Shown here: positions 40,215 through 48,849 of the stretch, piece after piece
Position numbering within the stretch: position 1 is the first letter of the stretch
Layout: each line of letters starts with the position of its first letter
Source: a virus
IMG/VR virus record: IMGVR_UViG_3300036781_000805
Location: 1-49,424 of that record
DNA length: 49,424 bases
Reading direction: 5' to 3' (one strand)
Translations under genes and position numbers: made by a program
Notes under the pieces: generated by a model
Seen by the model: the letters and a program-made list of their open reading frames with translations, nothing else
The model's database searches: none
Told to the model about the DNA's origin: nothing

Positions 40215-43200
40215 ATGACCAGAATTTGGACCGGCACCGCCTCGGTGGTGAACGGTGACGCCACCGTTGTGCTCACCGGCGATCCGCTGAGCGATGCCAA
40301 TTGCCCAGCCGATGCCACGATCGCGCTCGATGGCGCGTCGTACTTCGTGCTGAGCCGCACCGACACGACGACGATCGAACTGACGCGCGGCTATGCCGGC
40401 ACCACAAGCGCCTCGGTCGCGGCCGAAATCGATCCGCTGAATCCGGCAGCATTGTCGGTGGTCAATGCCGCGCTGCTGGCCGCTCGGGTGCAGGCGCAGC
40501 TCAACATCCTCGACAAGAACAGCCAGGGGCTTTTCTACACGCTGATCGGTGCCACCGGCGATGCCGATCCGACGCCCGGCAAGTTCGCCTTCGACGATGA
40601 CGATCCGGCCGCCGCGGCCGAGTTCTACGTCGACAATATCGACGGCAACAACCGGTCGGTGGTGGGCCTGCTGGCGCAGTGGAGCGCCGGCACGGTTCTG
40701 GTGATCCGCTCGCTGACCACGACCGCCTACATCGCCATCCGCATGTCGTCGGACAATGCTGCCCAGAGCGGCTATTTCAAGGGCCAGTTCGCCCGGGTGG
40801 GCCATGATGGCGTCATTGCTCCCGGCGAGCAAATGTCCGCCGGCTGGTTCCGTGTCGGTGAGGGGCTGGCGTTCGACATCTCGGGCAGCTTCGCGGAGCG
40901 AGGCGACTACGACGACCAGGCCGCCGGCTTCGTCTATCTCAGCAACGATGGTGACGGTGAGGACCTCACTGGCGGCGTGCTGTTCGTCAAGAACTCTGCC
41001 ACCGATGGCGATTGGCAGGCCGGCATCCCGCTCCAGGGCGCCAAGGGCTTTGCCGGCTGGGCGCCGACCTTTGCACTCGCCAATGACGGCGCGCGGCGCG
41101 TCCTGCAGCTGACGGGCTATGTAGGCGGCGAGGGTGCCGCGCCGACGGCTGATATTGGCAAATACGTCAGCGCCTCGGGCTACACCTCGACAATCGCCTC
41201 CGCCATGGACATCCGTGGCGCGGCGGGGACGAACGGCACGTCGCCGACGATCGCGGTTGGCACCGTCACGCCGCTGGCTTCGGGCGCGACGCCCACCGTC
41301 GCCAATGGGGGCACGAGCAGCGCGGCCGTCTTCAACTTCGGCCTGCCGGTCCCGAACGATGGCACCGATGGTGACAACGGCGCCGACGGGACCGATCCCG
41401 GCGTGCTGCTGATCTGGGATGACGGCAACACGCTTGGCGATCCCGGTTCGGGCAAGATCCGGGCCAGCGACGATGCACTCGGCTCGGCGACCTGGCTCGC
41501 CATCAGCAAGACCAACCGTGCCGGCGACGATATCAGCGGGTTCCTTGCAACCCTGGACGATTCCTCGAACCCGAGCCGTAAGGGCGTCGCGACGCTCACC
41601 CGGTCTGGAGGCAATGCCCAGGCCACTGTCGACATCACCGGCATCACCGATCATACCGGCTATGTCGAGGTGGCAGTCACCACCCCCTCGGGCGCCGCGG
41701 GCTTCCTCAACAACAACCTGATCTCGTTCCAGTTCGCGCCGGCCGGCGACCAAGGCGTGAGCGGTGCCGGCACCGGCGATGTCATCGGTCCGGGCTCATC
41801 GACGGATGGGCGCATTGCCGTCTATGACGGCGCCACCGGCAAGCTGCTCAAAGATGGCGGCTCGGCCGTCGCCGATCTTGTCCTGAAGGCCAACAACGGC
41901 AGCGACTTCGCCAGCAAGCAGGCGACGTTCGACAACCTCAGCCTCGATGGGGCGGATATTGCCTCGGGCGGGACCGTTAATCTCGAGACGGCAACCGGCA
42001 GCTTCGTCGCGATCACCGGCACGACGGCCACCACTGCGATCACGTTGAGCGATGGGCACCGCCGGCGGACCCTCGCGGCGGCCGGGTGGCCGATCACCGT
42101 CGGCGCCAGCCTCGTGCTCAACAATGGCGGGTCGAGCTACACTTGCTCGGCCGGCGACATCATCGACTGGGTTGCGGATGGCACTGTCGTCAGGGGCACC
42201 GTTCATCCGATCTCCGGCGTGATGCCGGGGGTCAACGCCGCGATCGCCGCCTATGTCGCGGCGCAGGACGTCGAGGTGTTCAAGGGCGCCATCGACTGCT
42301 CGACCAACCCGAACTATCCGGCGGCCGATGCCGGCCATGTCTATCGCGTTTCCGTAGCGGGCAAGATCGGCGGAGCCTCTGGCATCAACGTCGAGGTCAA
42401 CGATCGGCTCGAATGCGTGGTCGATTCCACGGCGAGCGGAAACCAGGCGACCGTCGGCGCGAACTGGATGATCTCGCAGGCCAACATCGATGGGGCGGTG
42501 ACGGGGCAGACCTCCGCGGTGGATGGCGAGTTGGCGCTGTTCAGTGGGACCAGCGGTAAGGTGCTGAAGCGCGCGACGCAGACCGGCCTGCTCAGCGCCG
42601 CCTCGGGTGTGCTCGGGGCGGTCACGATCGGCACCGGACTCAGCTTTTCCGGTGGCACGTTGTCGGCGACCGGCAGCGGCATGACCGACCAGCAACGGCA
42701 GAATGCACTGCTCAACATGGCCAATCTGAGCAAGGCGCTGGGCAGTTCGTTGCGGGTCTTGGAGACCTTCGCCGATGGCTATAAGGCCAGCGATGGGATC
42801 AATGCCGGGGCGAGTTCGAACGTCGACACGTCGCATACGGCGGCGAGCGGTTACGTTGGAGCGACCCAAGGCGGTACGACGGTCCAGATCAACGGATTCG
42901 ACAGTGATCTGTCGAAGGGCAGCAACTTCACCTTTGTGGACCGCACAACCGCGGTTTCCAACTCTGTCGTCGTCTTCAAGATTGGCATTTACAATACTTC
43001 GGCCGGCCGAACCTTTGTAGCCAAGATTCTGAAGCGCAATAGCTCGACCAACTTCGACGTTGTTGCATCGCAGTCCTTTGTTCATCCTGGTGGCGGCTGG
43101 GCGGATGTGACCTTGACCTCGCCGTACACGGTTCCCGGGACAGGCGCCTACTATCTAGGCGCTTACACCGTGGCAGGAACCTACAGCGCCACGGTAGCGA

Positions 43201-43622
43201 CCAACGCTCGATCGTACATCTCGTCGGAGGCAACCGGATCTGGGGTGACCGGGTGGACTGAGGACAGCAATGGCACAAATGAGCCCATGCGCTACACCCA
43301 CACCCCGATTGCGAATAATATCACGCTTGTTACAACCACCCAGACTGCCGACGCCAGCGTTTCCAACGCTCGCGCGCTCCTCGAAATCGACCCAATCGAC
43401 AGCATCACCCTCGGGACCGACCTGACCGCCGAGGTGACCTGCGACGGTGGCTCGCATTGGGCATCAACTACGCTGTCAAGCGTGGGAAAAGGGCAAGCCG
43501 GGCGCACCGTCGTGGAGTCGGCGGACACCGCCTGCACGGCGGGGACCAGCTTCGCGGCACGCATCAAGACGCTGAACAACAAGAGCGTAAATGTCTACAA
43601 GACCACTGTCACGGTGCGCTAG
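40215..43622 (+). CDS. Large tail fibre / adhesin
   Basis: 1135 aa. Begins MTRIWTGTASVVNGDATVVL with a phage fibre head domain, then a collagen-like region (NDGTDGDNGADGTDPG) and beta-rich repeats with GQTSAVDGELALFSGTSGKV. A C-terminal carbohydrate-binding-like domain (GVAS-free, GGGWADVTLTSPYTVPGTGA, YYLGAYTVAGTYS) follows. Largest gene, last of the tail cluster; it overlaps the acyltransferase gene tail-to-tail by 14 bases. Likely the main host-range determinant. Confidence 0.8.
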   Translation: MTRIWTGTASVVNGDATVVLTGDPLSDANCPADATIALDGASYFVLSRTDTTTIELTRGYAGTTSASVAAEIDPLNPAALSVVNAALLAARVQAQLNILDKNSQGLFYTLIGATGDADPTPGKFAFDDDDPAAAAEFYVDNIDGNNRSVVGLLAQWSAGTVLVIRSLTTTAYIAIRMSSDNAAQSGYFKGQFARVGHDGVIAPGEQMSAGWFRVGEGLAFDISGSFAERGDYDDQAAGFVYLSNDGDGEDLTGGVLFVKNSATDGDWQAGIPLQGAKGFAGWAPTFALANDGARRVLQLTGYVGGEGAAPTADIGKYVSASGYTSTIASAMDIRGAAGTNGTSPTIAVGTVTPLASGATPTVANGGTSSAAVFNFGLPVPNDGTDGDNGADGTDPGVLLIWDDGNTLGDPGSGKIRASDDALGSATWLAISKTNRAGDDISGFLATLDDSSNPSRKGVATLTRSGGNAQATVDITGITDHTGYVEVAVTTPSGAAGFLNNNLISFQFAPAGDQGVSGAGTGDVIGPGSSTDGRIAVYDGATGKLLKDGGSAVADLVLKANNGSDFASKQATFDNLSLDGADIASGGTVNLETATGSFVAITGTTATTAITLSDGHRRRTLAAAGWPITVGASLVLNNGGSSYTCSAGDIIDWVADGTVVRGTVHPISGVMPGVNAAIAAYVAAQDVEVFKGAIDCSTNPNYPAADAGHVYRVSVAGKIGGASGINVEVNDRLECVVDSTASGNQATVGANWMISQANIDGAVTGQTSAVDGELALFSGTSGKVLKRATQTGLLSAASGVLGAVTIGTGLSFSGGTLSATGSGMTDQQRQNALLNMANLSKALGSSLRVLETFADGYKASDGINAGASSNVDTSHTAASGYVGATQGGTTVQINGFDSDLSKGSNFTFVDRTTAVSNSVVVFKIGIYNTSAGRTFVAKILKRNSSTNFDVVASQSFVHPGGGWADVTLTSPYTVPGTGAYYLGAYTVAGTYSATVATNARSYISSEATGSGVTGWTEDSNGTNEPMRYTHTPIANNITLVTTTQTADASVSNARALLEIDPIDSITLGTDLTAEVTCDGGSHWASTTLSSVGKGQAGRTVVESADTACTAGTSFAARIKTLNNKSVNVYKTTVTVR

Positions 43623-44664
43623 CGCGGTACTGCATCCGCCTACCAAATAGGGCGCGAATGACCGCCTTTCCGAGGCGCTGACCCGGTCTCTCGATCAATC
43701 GAAAGGTAGCCTCGGCAACGGCCGCGGACAGAGCAAGGACGGCCTTGTAGGTGATCAGAAAGGTCCAAGCATCTAGGCCCTCGGTCAGTGGCGCGATCGC
43801 CGAGATTACGAGGAAATGCAGCAGATAGATGCTGTAGCTCAGCACCCCGAGGCGACGCGTTATCAGGTTGTTGGCGAACGCTGATTTCGAATTGGCCAGG
43901 ACGTAGGCGAGCGCTACGAACAGCGCGGCGTAGATCGGAACTGACAGGTGCTCGTCCGGGGTGCGAAGCGAGGGGAAAGCTGGCAGCACCACAAGCCCCA
44001 GGGCGATAAGAACTCCCGCCACCGATAGCCAGCGTGTCGCCCGTCGCCACGGGGCCGTGGTGATGCAATAGTAAGCAACGAACCCGGCCGCGAAAGCGGG
44101 GAGCTGGTCTCCGAGCCATCCAAACCCAAACGCCTTGCCGCCCATGTCGGCGGCGATCGGATAGGTCACGACGGCGACGATCGTACTGACAGCGAAAAAT
44201 ATCAGCGCGCGGCTTAAGTTAGTGATGATCGCGACGAAGGCCGGAAACAACAAGTAGAAACCCATCTCGATGCCGATGGACCAGCCACCGGGCGTGACAC
44301 CGAGATACGTATTTGGGCTCCACCCATTCACAAACAACGCAGCGGCGCCGACCTGTTCGGCAGCAAAGCGCTCCGTGCCGAAGATCTGGTAGATCAGGAT
44401 CGACAGCCAGAACATGGGGGCGATCCGAAAGACCCTGCGGAGCCAAAATTCAGGGATCGTGCTGTTGCGGGCGTGCCAGGACATGCAAAGAGTTAGCGCG
44501 CTGGCCACGAAGAATAGCTGCACGCCACGGGCGCCGGTCGCGATCATCAGATAGGGGTAGTGGATGATGGCCGGGTAGAGGTCATGGGTGTGCACGAGCA
44601 CTACACCCATAACGGCCAGCCCTCTCAGCGCATCGACATATCCAAGTTTCACCGGCTCGCTCAA
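43609..44664 (-). CDS. Acyltransferase family 3 (O-antigen acetyltransferase-like)
   Basis: 351 aa integral membrane protein. LGYVDALRGLAVMGVVLVHT has the RG motif and the catalytic-type histidine of acyltransferase-3 proteins. It has about ten hydrophobic segments and a conserved R-X10-H-like region around FWLRRVFRIAPMFW. Phage members O-acetylate lipopolysaccharide and change serotype and phage receptor. Transcribed against the late genes, next to the fibre, so likely a lysogenic-conversion gene that blocks superinfection. Confidence 0.85.
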   Translation of the reverse strand: MSEPVKLGYVDALRGLAVMGVVLVHTHDLYPAIIHYPYLMIATGARGVQLFFVASALTLCMSWHARNSTIPEFWLRRVFRIAPMFWLSILIYQIFGTERFAAEQVGAAALFVNGWSPNTYLGVTPGGWSIGIEMGFYLLFPAFVAIITNLSRALIFFAVSTIVAVVTYPIAADMGGKAFGFGWLGDQLPAFAAGFVAYYCITTAPWRRATRWLSVAGVLIALGLVVLPAFPSLRTPDEHLSVPIYAALFVALAYVLANSKSAFANNLITRRLGVLSYSIYLLHFLVISAIAPLTEGLDAWTFLITYKAVLALSAAVAEATFRLIERPGQRLGKAVIRALFGRRMQYRASAP

Positions 44665-44741
44665 CGCGACAGTCCAATAGATGAAGTGGCCCCGCCTTTT
44701 CTAGGGTCAGTTGAGCGGCCAAGTCTAGCGCTGCTATTTTG

Positions 44742-44827
44742 TTCGGAATACTGAGCAAACAAAGTACCGAACGCGAACATGCAGACAAGCAGCCCCAGCG
44801 ACGTGCGGCGTCGTCTGAGGCTGCTTG
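44742..44827. other. Structured intergenic region with inverted repeats
   Basis: The 297 bases between acyltransferase and endolysin (44665-44961) hold no gene. They carry GTTCGG...CCGAAC (44741-44772) and a strong hairpin at 44786-44827 (9-bp CAAGCAGCC/GGCTGCTTG, then 3+5 bp around TGCGG), plus TTAACC/GGTTAA near 44909-44925. No T-run follows, so these may be operator or RNA-structure elements of divergent promoters for the acyltransferase and lysis genes. Confidence 0.45.
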
Positions 44828-44961
44828 CTTGACGCTCCCGACTTGCGCCGGGCGAGCCCGCCCAAACCATGATTGTTCGGCCGGCGCCACAGGCGACTGG
44901 CATTCACCTTAACCGCCAAGGTTAATCGGCGGGCCAATCCACCACATCGCAGGAGACTACC

Positions 44962-45498
44962 ATGGACGCATCCGTTCCCCGCGGAGCGGCGCTGCTGCTC
45001 GGCTTCGTCTACGGCTTCGAGAGCGGCGGCGACTACACCGTAGTTTACGGCCATCACCAGTCGACGCTGGCGAAGCCGATCACCTCCATGACGCTGGACG
45101 AACTGGCGGCGGCGCAGAAGGTGCTGGCGAAGCGCTACGGCTCGTCGGCAGCCGGCGCGCTGCAACTCATGCAGGGCACGCTGGCGGGCCTCCGCACGGC
45201 GCTCAAGCTCACCGGCAAGGAGCTGTTCACCCCGGATCTCCAAGACCGGCTGGGCTACCAGCTGCTCAAGCAGCGCGGCTACGCCCGGTTCAAGGCCGGG
45301 ACGCTCAGTCTCGAGGCCTTTGCCCGCAACCTCGCTCAGGAATGGGCCTCATTGCCCGTACTCGCCACCACGCAAGGCGCGCATCGGAAGGTCGCGGCGG
45401 GCGAGACCTACTACGCCGGTGACAAGCTCAACCGCGCGCTCGTGGCACCGGACAAGGTGCGCACCATCCTCGCGAAGGTGCTGACCGCCGCCAGCTAG
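44962..45498 (+). CDS. Endolysin (GH104 / lambda R-like)
   Basis: 178 aa muralytic enzyme. LLGFVYGFESGGDYTVVYGH carries the catalytic glutamate near residue 21, GSSAAGALQLMQGTLAGLRT is the conserved (S/A)AGxYQL segment, and FTPDLQDRLGYQLLKQRGYA follows as in lambda R. A later NLAQEWASLPV is also conserved. GCAGGAGACTACC precedes the ATG. No signal peptide, so it needs the holin for release. Confidence 0.85.
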   Translation: MDASVPRGAALLLGFVYGFESGGDYTVVYGHHQSTLAKPITSMTLDELAAAQKVLAKRYGSSAAGALQLMQGTLAGLRTALKLTGKELFTPDLQDRLGYQLLKQRGYARFKAGTLSLEAFARNLAQEWASLPVLATTQGAHRKVAAGETYYAGDKLNRALVAPDKVRTILAKVLTAAS

Positions 45499-45507
45499 GC
45501 GCCCAAG

Positions 45508-45536
45508 AAAAAAGCCCCGAGCGCGAAGCCCGAGGC
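45508..45536 (-). terminator. Leftward rho-independent terminator at the end of the endolysin
   Basis: Read leftward, GCCTCGGGC-TTCGC-GCTCGGGGC forms a 9-bp stem with two G-T wobbles, followed by TTTTTT. On the plus strand the same sites become C-A mismatches and no T-run follows, so it acts on leftward transcripts. There is no leftward gene between here and 47784. Confidence 0.75.
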
Positions 45537-45626
45537 TGAGTGAGGGGGAGTCATGTCCATTGACCCTCGCTCAACATCCATCCGCGCCGGCGGTTCCCGG
45601 CAATCCAAACATCATCGGAGAATTCC

Positions 45627-46130
45627 ATGCGTGCCTTCCTCAAGGCTGCGGCGCTGGCCGTTGCCGTCTTCCTCGCCCTGTCGCCCGCGCTGACGCCGGC
45701 TGTCGCTTTCGCACAGGAGGCGACCACCGCCAGTACCACGGTCGATTTCAGCCCGATCCTCACCCAGCTCTCGACCGTCTTCGTCGACATCGTCGTTGGC
45801 CTGCTCGGCATCGTCGGCCTGTGGCTCGCCTCGATCCTCAAGGCGAAGTGGGGCATCGACATCGAGGCCGGAGTTCGAGACATCGAAGCCAATCACCGCG
45901 ACACGCTGCACTCGGCTGTCGAGACCTGGACGAACGCCGCAATCGCCAAGTTCGGGCCGAACCTCAAGATCACCAGCGACAATGCTGTCCTGAGCTTCAT
46001 CCTCAACGGCGTGAAAAGCTCGGCGCCCGAGGCGATCAAGGCGCTGCAGGTTGCCGATAGCTGGATCATCAGCAAGGCGGCCGGCCTCGCGGGCGTGACG
46101 CCGGTGATCCCCGTCGCGGCGGCGCCGTGA
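45627..46130 (+). CDS. Holin-type protein with signal peptide
   Basis: 167 aa. N-terminal signal FLKAAALAVAVFLALSPALT with an AFAQ cleavage-like site, then a single long transmembrane segment (LSTVFVDIVVGLLGIVGLWL) and a soluble helical C-terminus. Context between endolysin and spanins fits a holin or holin-associated protein of the LLH type. A second membrane protein at 46478 is the competing candidate for the holin. Confidence 0.65.
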   Translation: MRAFLKAAALAVAVFLALSPALTPAVAFAQEATTASTTVDFSPILTQLSTVFVDIVVGLLGIVGLWLASILKAKWGIDIEAGVRDIEANHRDTLHSAVETWTNAAIAKFGPNLKITSDNAVLSFILNGVKSSAPEAIKALQVADSWIISKAAGLAGVTPVIPVAAAP

Positions 46131-46339
46131 ACGCGTCGCTCGCCCTGACCCTGTTCAAGATCGCGGTGACCATCATCGCCGCGATCCAGAACTCGGCCGT
46201 CTACCAGCAGGGAAGGAAGGCCGCCTATGCGGATATGGATGAAGAGCAGAAAGCCCGTCTGGCGCTGGCTGAGGCTGCTCGCGCTGATGCCGATATTTTT
46301 GCCGATGGCAGCGTGCGCGACCCTCGGCAGCGCGATTGA
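46127..46339 (+). CDS. Candidate i-spanin (Rz-like)
   Basis: 70 aa, GTG start overlapping the holin-type stop. One N-terminal hydrophobic segment (LALTLFKIAVTIIAAIQNSA) followed by a charged helical part (YADMDEEQKARLALAEAARA). Its reading frame encloses the start of the lipoprotein gene at 46227 in another frame, the classic Rz/Rz1 overlapping arrangement. Confidence 0.7.
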   Translation: MNASLALTLFKIAVTIIAAIQNSAVYQQGRKAAYADMDEEQKARLALAEAARADADIFADGSVRDPRQRD

Positions 46340-46481
46340 GGTGCGCTTCGTGGACACCTCATGCACCGCCTTCCGGCCGATCACCTATTCGAGCCACGAC
46401 ACGCCCGAAACGGTGACCGAAATCAGGGCGCACAACCGGGTCTACGACCGGCTGTGCCCCGCCGACGGTGCGGCGCCATGA
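46227..46481 (+). CDS. Candidate o-spanin (Rz1-like lipoprotein)
   Basis: 84 aa. Signal RLLALMPIFLPMAACATLGS with lipobox MAAC gives an outer-membrane lipoprotein. The mature part ends in TPETVTEIRAHNRVYDRLCP, a C-terminal pattern shared by alphaproteobacterial phage Rz1-type proteins. It overlaps the i-spanin gene by 113 bases in another frame. Together the two would fuse inner and outer membranes at lysis. Confidence 0.75.
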   Translation: MRIWMKSRKPVWRWLRLLALMPIFLPMAACATLGSAIEVRFVDTSCTAFRPITYSSHDTPETVTEIRAHNRVYDRLCPADGAAP

Positions 46482-46930
46482 TCGTCATCAGCACCAAGGC
46501 GCACGAAGTGGTGGCGCGGGTCCGCATGCGGTTCCGCGCTCGCGCGCTCGAATGGGAGCACGCCATCATCACCTTCCTGTTCGGAATGATCATCCTCGCC
46601 AACCCGGCGGTGTTCGACGGCGCCGGGTTCGTCGCCTTTCAGGGCGGGCCGACGGTGTGGGGATGGGGCGTGACCATCGCCGGCATCCTCCGCCTCGCGG
46701 CGCTCTGCGTGAACGGGTACATGGCGCGGCCCACCGCGCTCATTCGCGTGCTTGCCGGCGTCAGCGGCATCCTGCTCTTCGCCGCCATCAGCCTGGGGTT
46801 CCTGTTCGCGTGGAGGTGGAGCACCGCCTTTGCCGTGTATCCGGTTGTCGGCTTCTTCGGCCTGTTCTCGGTCTATTGGGCCGTGATCGATGTTGCCATT
46901 CCGGATCACCACAATGACGCCTCCGCCTGA
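46478..46930 (+). CDS. Four-pass membrane protein of the lysis region
   Basis: 150 aa. Hydrophobic spans at IITFLFGMIILANPAVFDGA, VTIAGILRLAALCVNGYM, VLAGVSGILLFAAISLGFLF and YPVVGFFGLFSVYWAVIDVA. ATG overlaps the o-spanin stop. Function unknown; could be a holin, antiholin or membrane-active accessory. Confidence 0.65.
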   Translation: MIVISTKAHEVVARVRMRFRARALEWEHAIITFLFGMIILANPAVFDGAGFVAFQGGPTVWGWGVTIAGILRLAALCVNGYMARPTALIRVLAGVSGILLFAAISLGFLFAWRWSTAFAVYPVVGFFGLFSVYWAVIDVAIPDHHNDASA

Positions 46931-47321
46931 TCCCTCGACCATCGACTGGAACCAGATCGCGCTGTGGGGCAGCGGTATCGCGACCGTGCTGGCATCCATT
47001 GGTGCCGCGGTGTGGATCGCCGTCACCCGTGCGCTGAAGATCGCTGAGGGCTTGCCAGAGCCGGCGCCAACGATCCATCGCACCGACGTCTACACCACCG
47101 ACAGCGTCGCCATGCAGGATCTCGGGCGCTCGCTCGAGGCGTGCAACGTGCTGATGACCGAGGGCAACGCGCTCCGCCGTGAGGCCACAGAGGAACGGCG
47201 CTCGCTGCGCCAGGCGCTCGACGAAAACACCGAGGCCACCGAGAAGTCGATCGCGCAGCTCATGGAGTTGCGCAACGACGTCCGACTGATGACCGCCGAG
47301 CTGATCCGCTCGCAAAAGTAG
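46914..47321 (+). CDS. Membrane-anchored coiled-coil protein, 135 aa
   Basis: N-terminal transmembrane segment (IALWGSGIATVLASIGAAVW) and a C-terminal heptad-type helix (SLRQALDENTEATEKSIAQL). It overlaps the preceding gene by 17 bases. Shape resembles an alternative i-spanin or a holin regulator; I cannot choose between them. Confidence 0.6.
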   Translation: MTPPPDPSTIDWNQIALWGSGIATVLASIGAAVWIAVTRALKIAEGLPEPAPTIHRTDVYTTDSVAMQDLGRSLEACNVLMTEGNALRREATEERRSLRQALDENTEATEKSIAQLMELRNDVRLMTAELIRSQK

Positions 47322-47335
47322 GGACATCCACCACC

Positions 47336-47752
47336 ATGCTCAATCTTGCCGCCCGGCTCGCTGCCGGCGCGTATCTGCTCGTCGCCGTGGTGCTGATGTT
47401 CGGCGTCGTTGGTGGCTTCGCCGCTGAGCCCTGCGCCGGCTCGCTGGTGACCGTCTCCTGGTACGGCAAGGAAACCTGCCACGGGCGGCCGCCTGGTCAC
47501 GGCAGAGGCAAATGCGAGACGGCGGCCGGGGTCGCGTTCGACGGCAGCCAAATGCTCGTGGCGCACCGGACATTGCCGTTCGGCACGCGGGTGCGGTTCA
47601 CCACCAGCAGCGGCAAGTCACTGGTGCTGCCCGTGCTGGATCGTGGCCCCTGGATGGCGGGCCGAGCTTTTGATCTCTCGCACGCCGCAGCTGCAAGCAT
47701 GGGTCTCATCGCTGCTGGCGTCGGACGGGTGTGTGCGGCGAGAGTGCGATGA
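47336..47752 (+). CDS. RlpA-like double-psi beta-barrel protein, secreted
   Basis: 138 aa with a signal peptide (LAAGAYLLVAVVLMFGVVGG, cleavage near FAAEPC). The mature domain is RlpA-like: VTVSWYGKE, TAAGVAFDGSQMLVAHRTLP, FGTRVRFTTSSGKSLVLPVL, DRGPWMAGRAFDLSHAAAAS. RlpA enzymes cut naked glycan strands of peptidoglycan. Encoded in a lysis cassette, it could be an accessory lytic enzyme. Confidence 0.8.
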   Translation: MLNLAARLAAGAYLLVAVVLMFGVVGGFAAEPCAGSLVTVSWYGKETCHGRPPGHGRGKCETAAGVAFDGSQMLVAHRTLPFGTRVRFTTSSGKSLVLPVLDRGPWMAGRAFDLSHAAAASMGLIAAGVGRVCAARVR

Positions 47753-47783
47753 CTATTCATACCGCCCGCCTTCACTCCCGGAG

Positions 47784-48071
47784 CTAGTTCACGACCCAAG
47801 TCTCGCGGGAGAACGATGTTCCATTTTCGCCACCGGACCCATCGCTCGACGGGTGGTTGGACAGGCGTATCGGACGTCCATCAGCCAGGCACAGCGTTAA
47901 GTGATCCCGGGTCCTGTCGATGACCAAAGCGCTAAGGCGATTGCGGTCTGGCGTCTCGATCGATAGACGGTCCGCGGTGACGATCCGCACTTGTTCGTGG
48001 GGACTTATGACGAGGATTTCCACGCCGGAAGCGAAGGATTGGGAGCTTGCGTCAGCTTGCCAACTCGACAT
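47784..48071 (-). CDS. Unknown leftward protein, 95 aa
   Basis: MSSWQADASSQSFASGVEIL, then PHEQVRIVTADRLSIETPDR and LTLCLADGRPIRLSNH: a short beta-rich domain resembling PilZ- or Hfq-like barrels only loosely. Its ATG overlaps the stop of the 129-aa gene (TGATG), so they form a small operon facing the lysis genes. Likely host or accessory. Confidence 0.5.
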   Translation of the reverse strand: MSSWQADASSQSFASGVEILVISPHEQVRIVTADRLSIETPDRNRLSALVIDRTRDHLTLCLADGRPIRLSNHPSSDGSGGENGTSFSRETWVVN

Positions 48072-48460
48072 CAGAGCGCGGCGGGCGTGAGTGGACGAAG
48101 GCGACCGAGGCCAGCCCGCACTTTGGCCTTTAAGCGTTGCAACGCAGCGTCAGCCGGGGGCTCGGTGCCTTCATGGGTCAATGCCGACCAGTCGCCTGAT
48201 CCGCCCAGGGTTTGCAGTCGGGCGGAGAAAAGCAGCGTGGCGCGCTGGTGCGCAAAGCCATTGCGCTGGGCCTTCCGGCTATCGATGTTCATAGAAAACT
48301 TTCTGAGGCCGCCCACTCCCCAATCTTGCGGGGATGGTTGATCCTTCCGGGGCAGTCTGAAACGGAAAGGAACGGTGAGACCAAGCGCATCGCCTGGGTC
48401 ACCGTCCATGTATAAGCGCTCCAAGGCGCGAATCCAAGCTGTTCGCTGAGGATGGGCCAT
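48071..48460 (-). CDS. Unknown leftward protein, 129 aa
   Basis: MAHPQRTAWIRALERLYMDG, then GLTVPFRFRLPRKDQPS and KFSMNIDSRKAQRNGFAHQR, with a C-terminal basic helix (DAALQRLKAKVRAGLGRLRP). Not recognised. First gene of a two-gene leftward operon. Confidence 0.45.
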   Translation of the reverse strand: MAHPQRTAWIRALERLYMDGDPGDALGLTVPFRFRLPRKDQPSPQDWGVGGLRKFSMNIDSRKAQRNGFAHQRATLLFSARLQTLGGSGDWSALTHEGTEPPADAALQRLKAKVRAGLGRLRPLTPAAL

Positions 48461-48710
48461 GATACCCCCCAGAGGGCCAACGGGGCGCGCAAGCTCGGCC
48501 TTCCAATGCCGGCTGGTTAGGCCACCGGTGGCAGCATTCCCTGTACTGCCATACGTCTCAATCGCGAACTGAGCGTGTGGCAGTCAGGACTTGACCCAAG
48601 GTAATCGCTTCCGGGCGGACCTAGAGCGACCCGCCTTTGAAAGGCACGTTGCGCCGCCTTTGCCGAAGTGCTTAGCTCCCTCCGTCCATCCAACTCGGAC
48701 GGACCTCCAA

Positions 48711-48745
48711 AGCCCCGCCAGCGCGCCGCACTGGCGGGGTTTTTC
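48711..48745 (+). terminator. Rightward rho-independent terminator at the late-region end
   Basis: CCCCGCCA (48713-48720), an 11-base loop and TGGCGGGG (48732-48739) followed by TTTTTCG. It would stop late transcription, or a small RNA made from 48480-48711. The 363 bases 48461-48823 otherwise hold no gene; a TCCGTCC/GGACGGA repeat lies at 48680-48702. Confidence 0.8.
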
Positions 48746-48810
48746 GTTTGTGAAGCAACTCGGATGCGGCATGCAGGTTAGCTCAGAGCCGGTGTGACGC
48801 ATCGGTAAAG

Positions 48811-48849
48811 GACCCTCGCCGAGCTAGCGCACGGCGGGGGTCTTGTTTG
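48811..48849 (+). terminator. Second rightward hairpin terminator
   Basis: GACCCTCGCCG and CGGCGGGGGTC (48811-48821, 48832-48842) pair over 11 positions with one wobble on the plus strand, followed by TTGTTTG. It overlaps the stop of the leftward gene at 48824, so it may also shape that transcript's end. With the terminator at 48711 it makes a double stop. Confidence 0.55.

Noticed and set aside
40086-41753. A 555-aa minus-strand open frame inside the tail fibre gene
   Set aside because: Antisense shadow of the large fibre gene; no recognisable motif.
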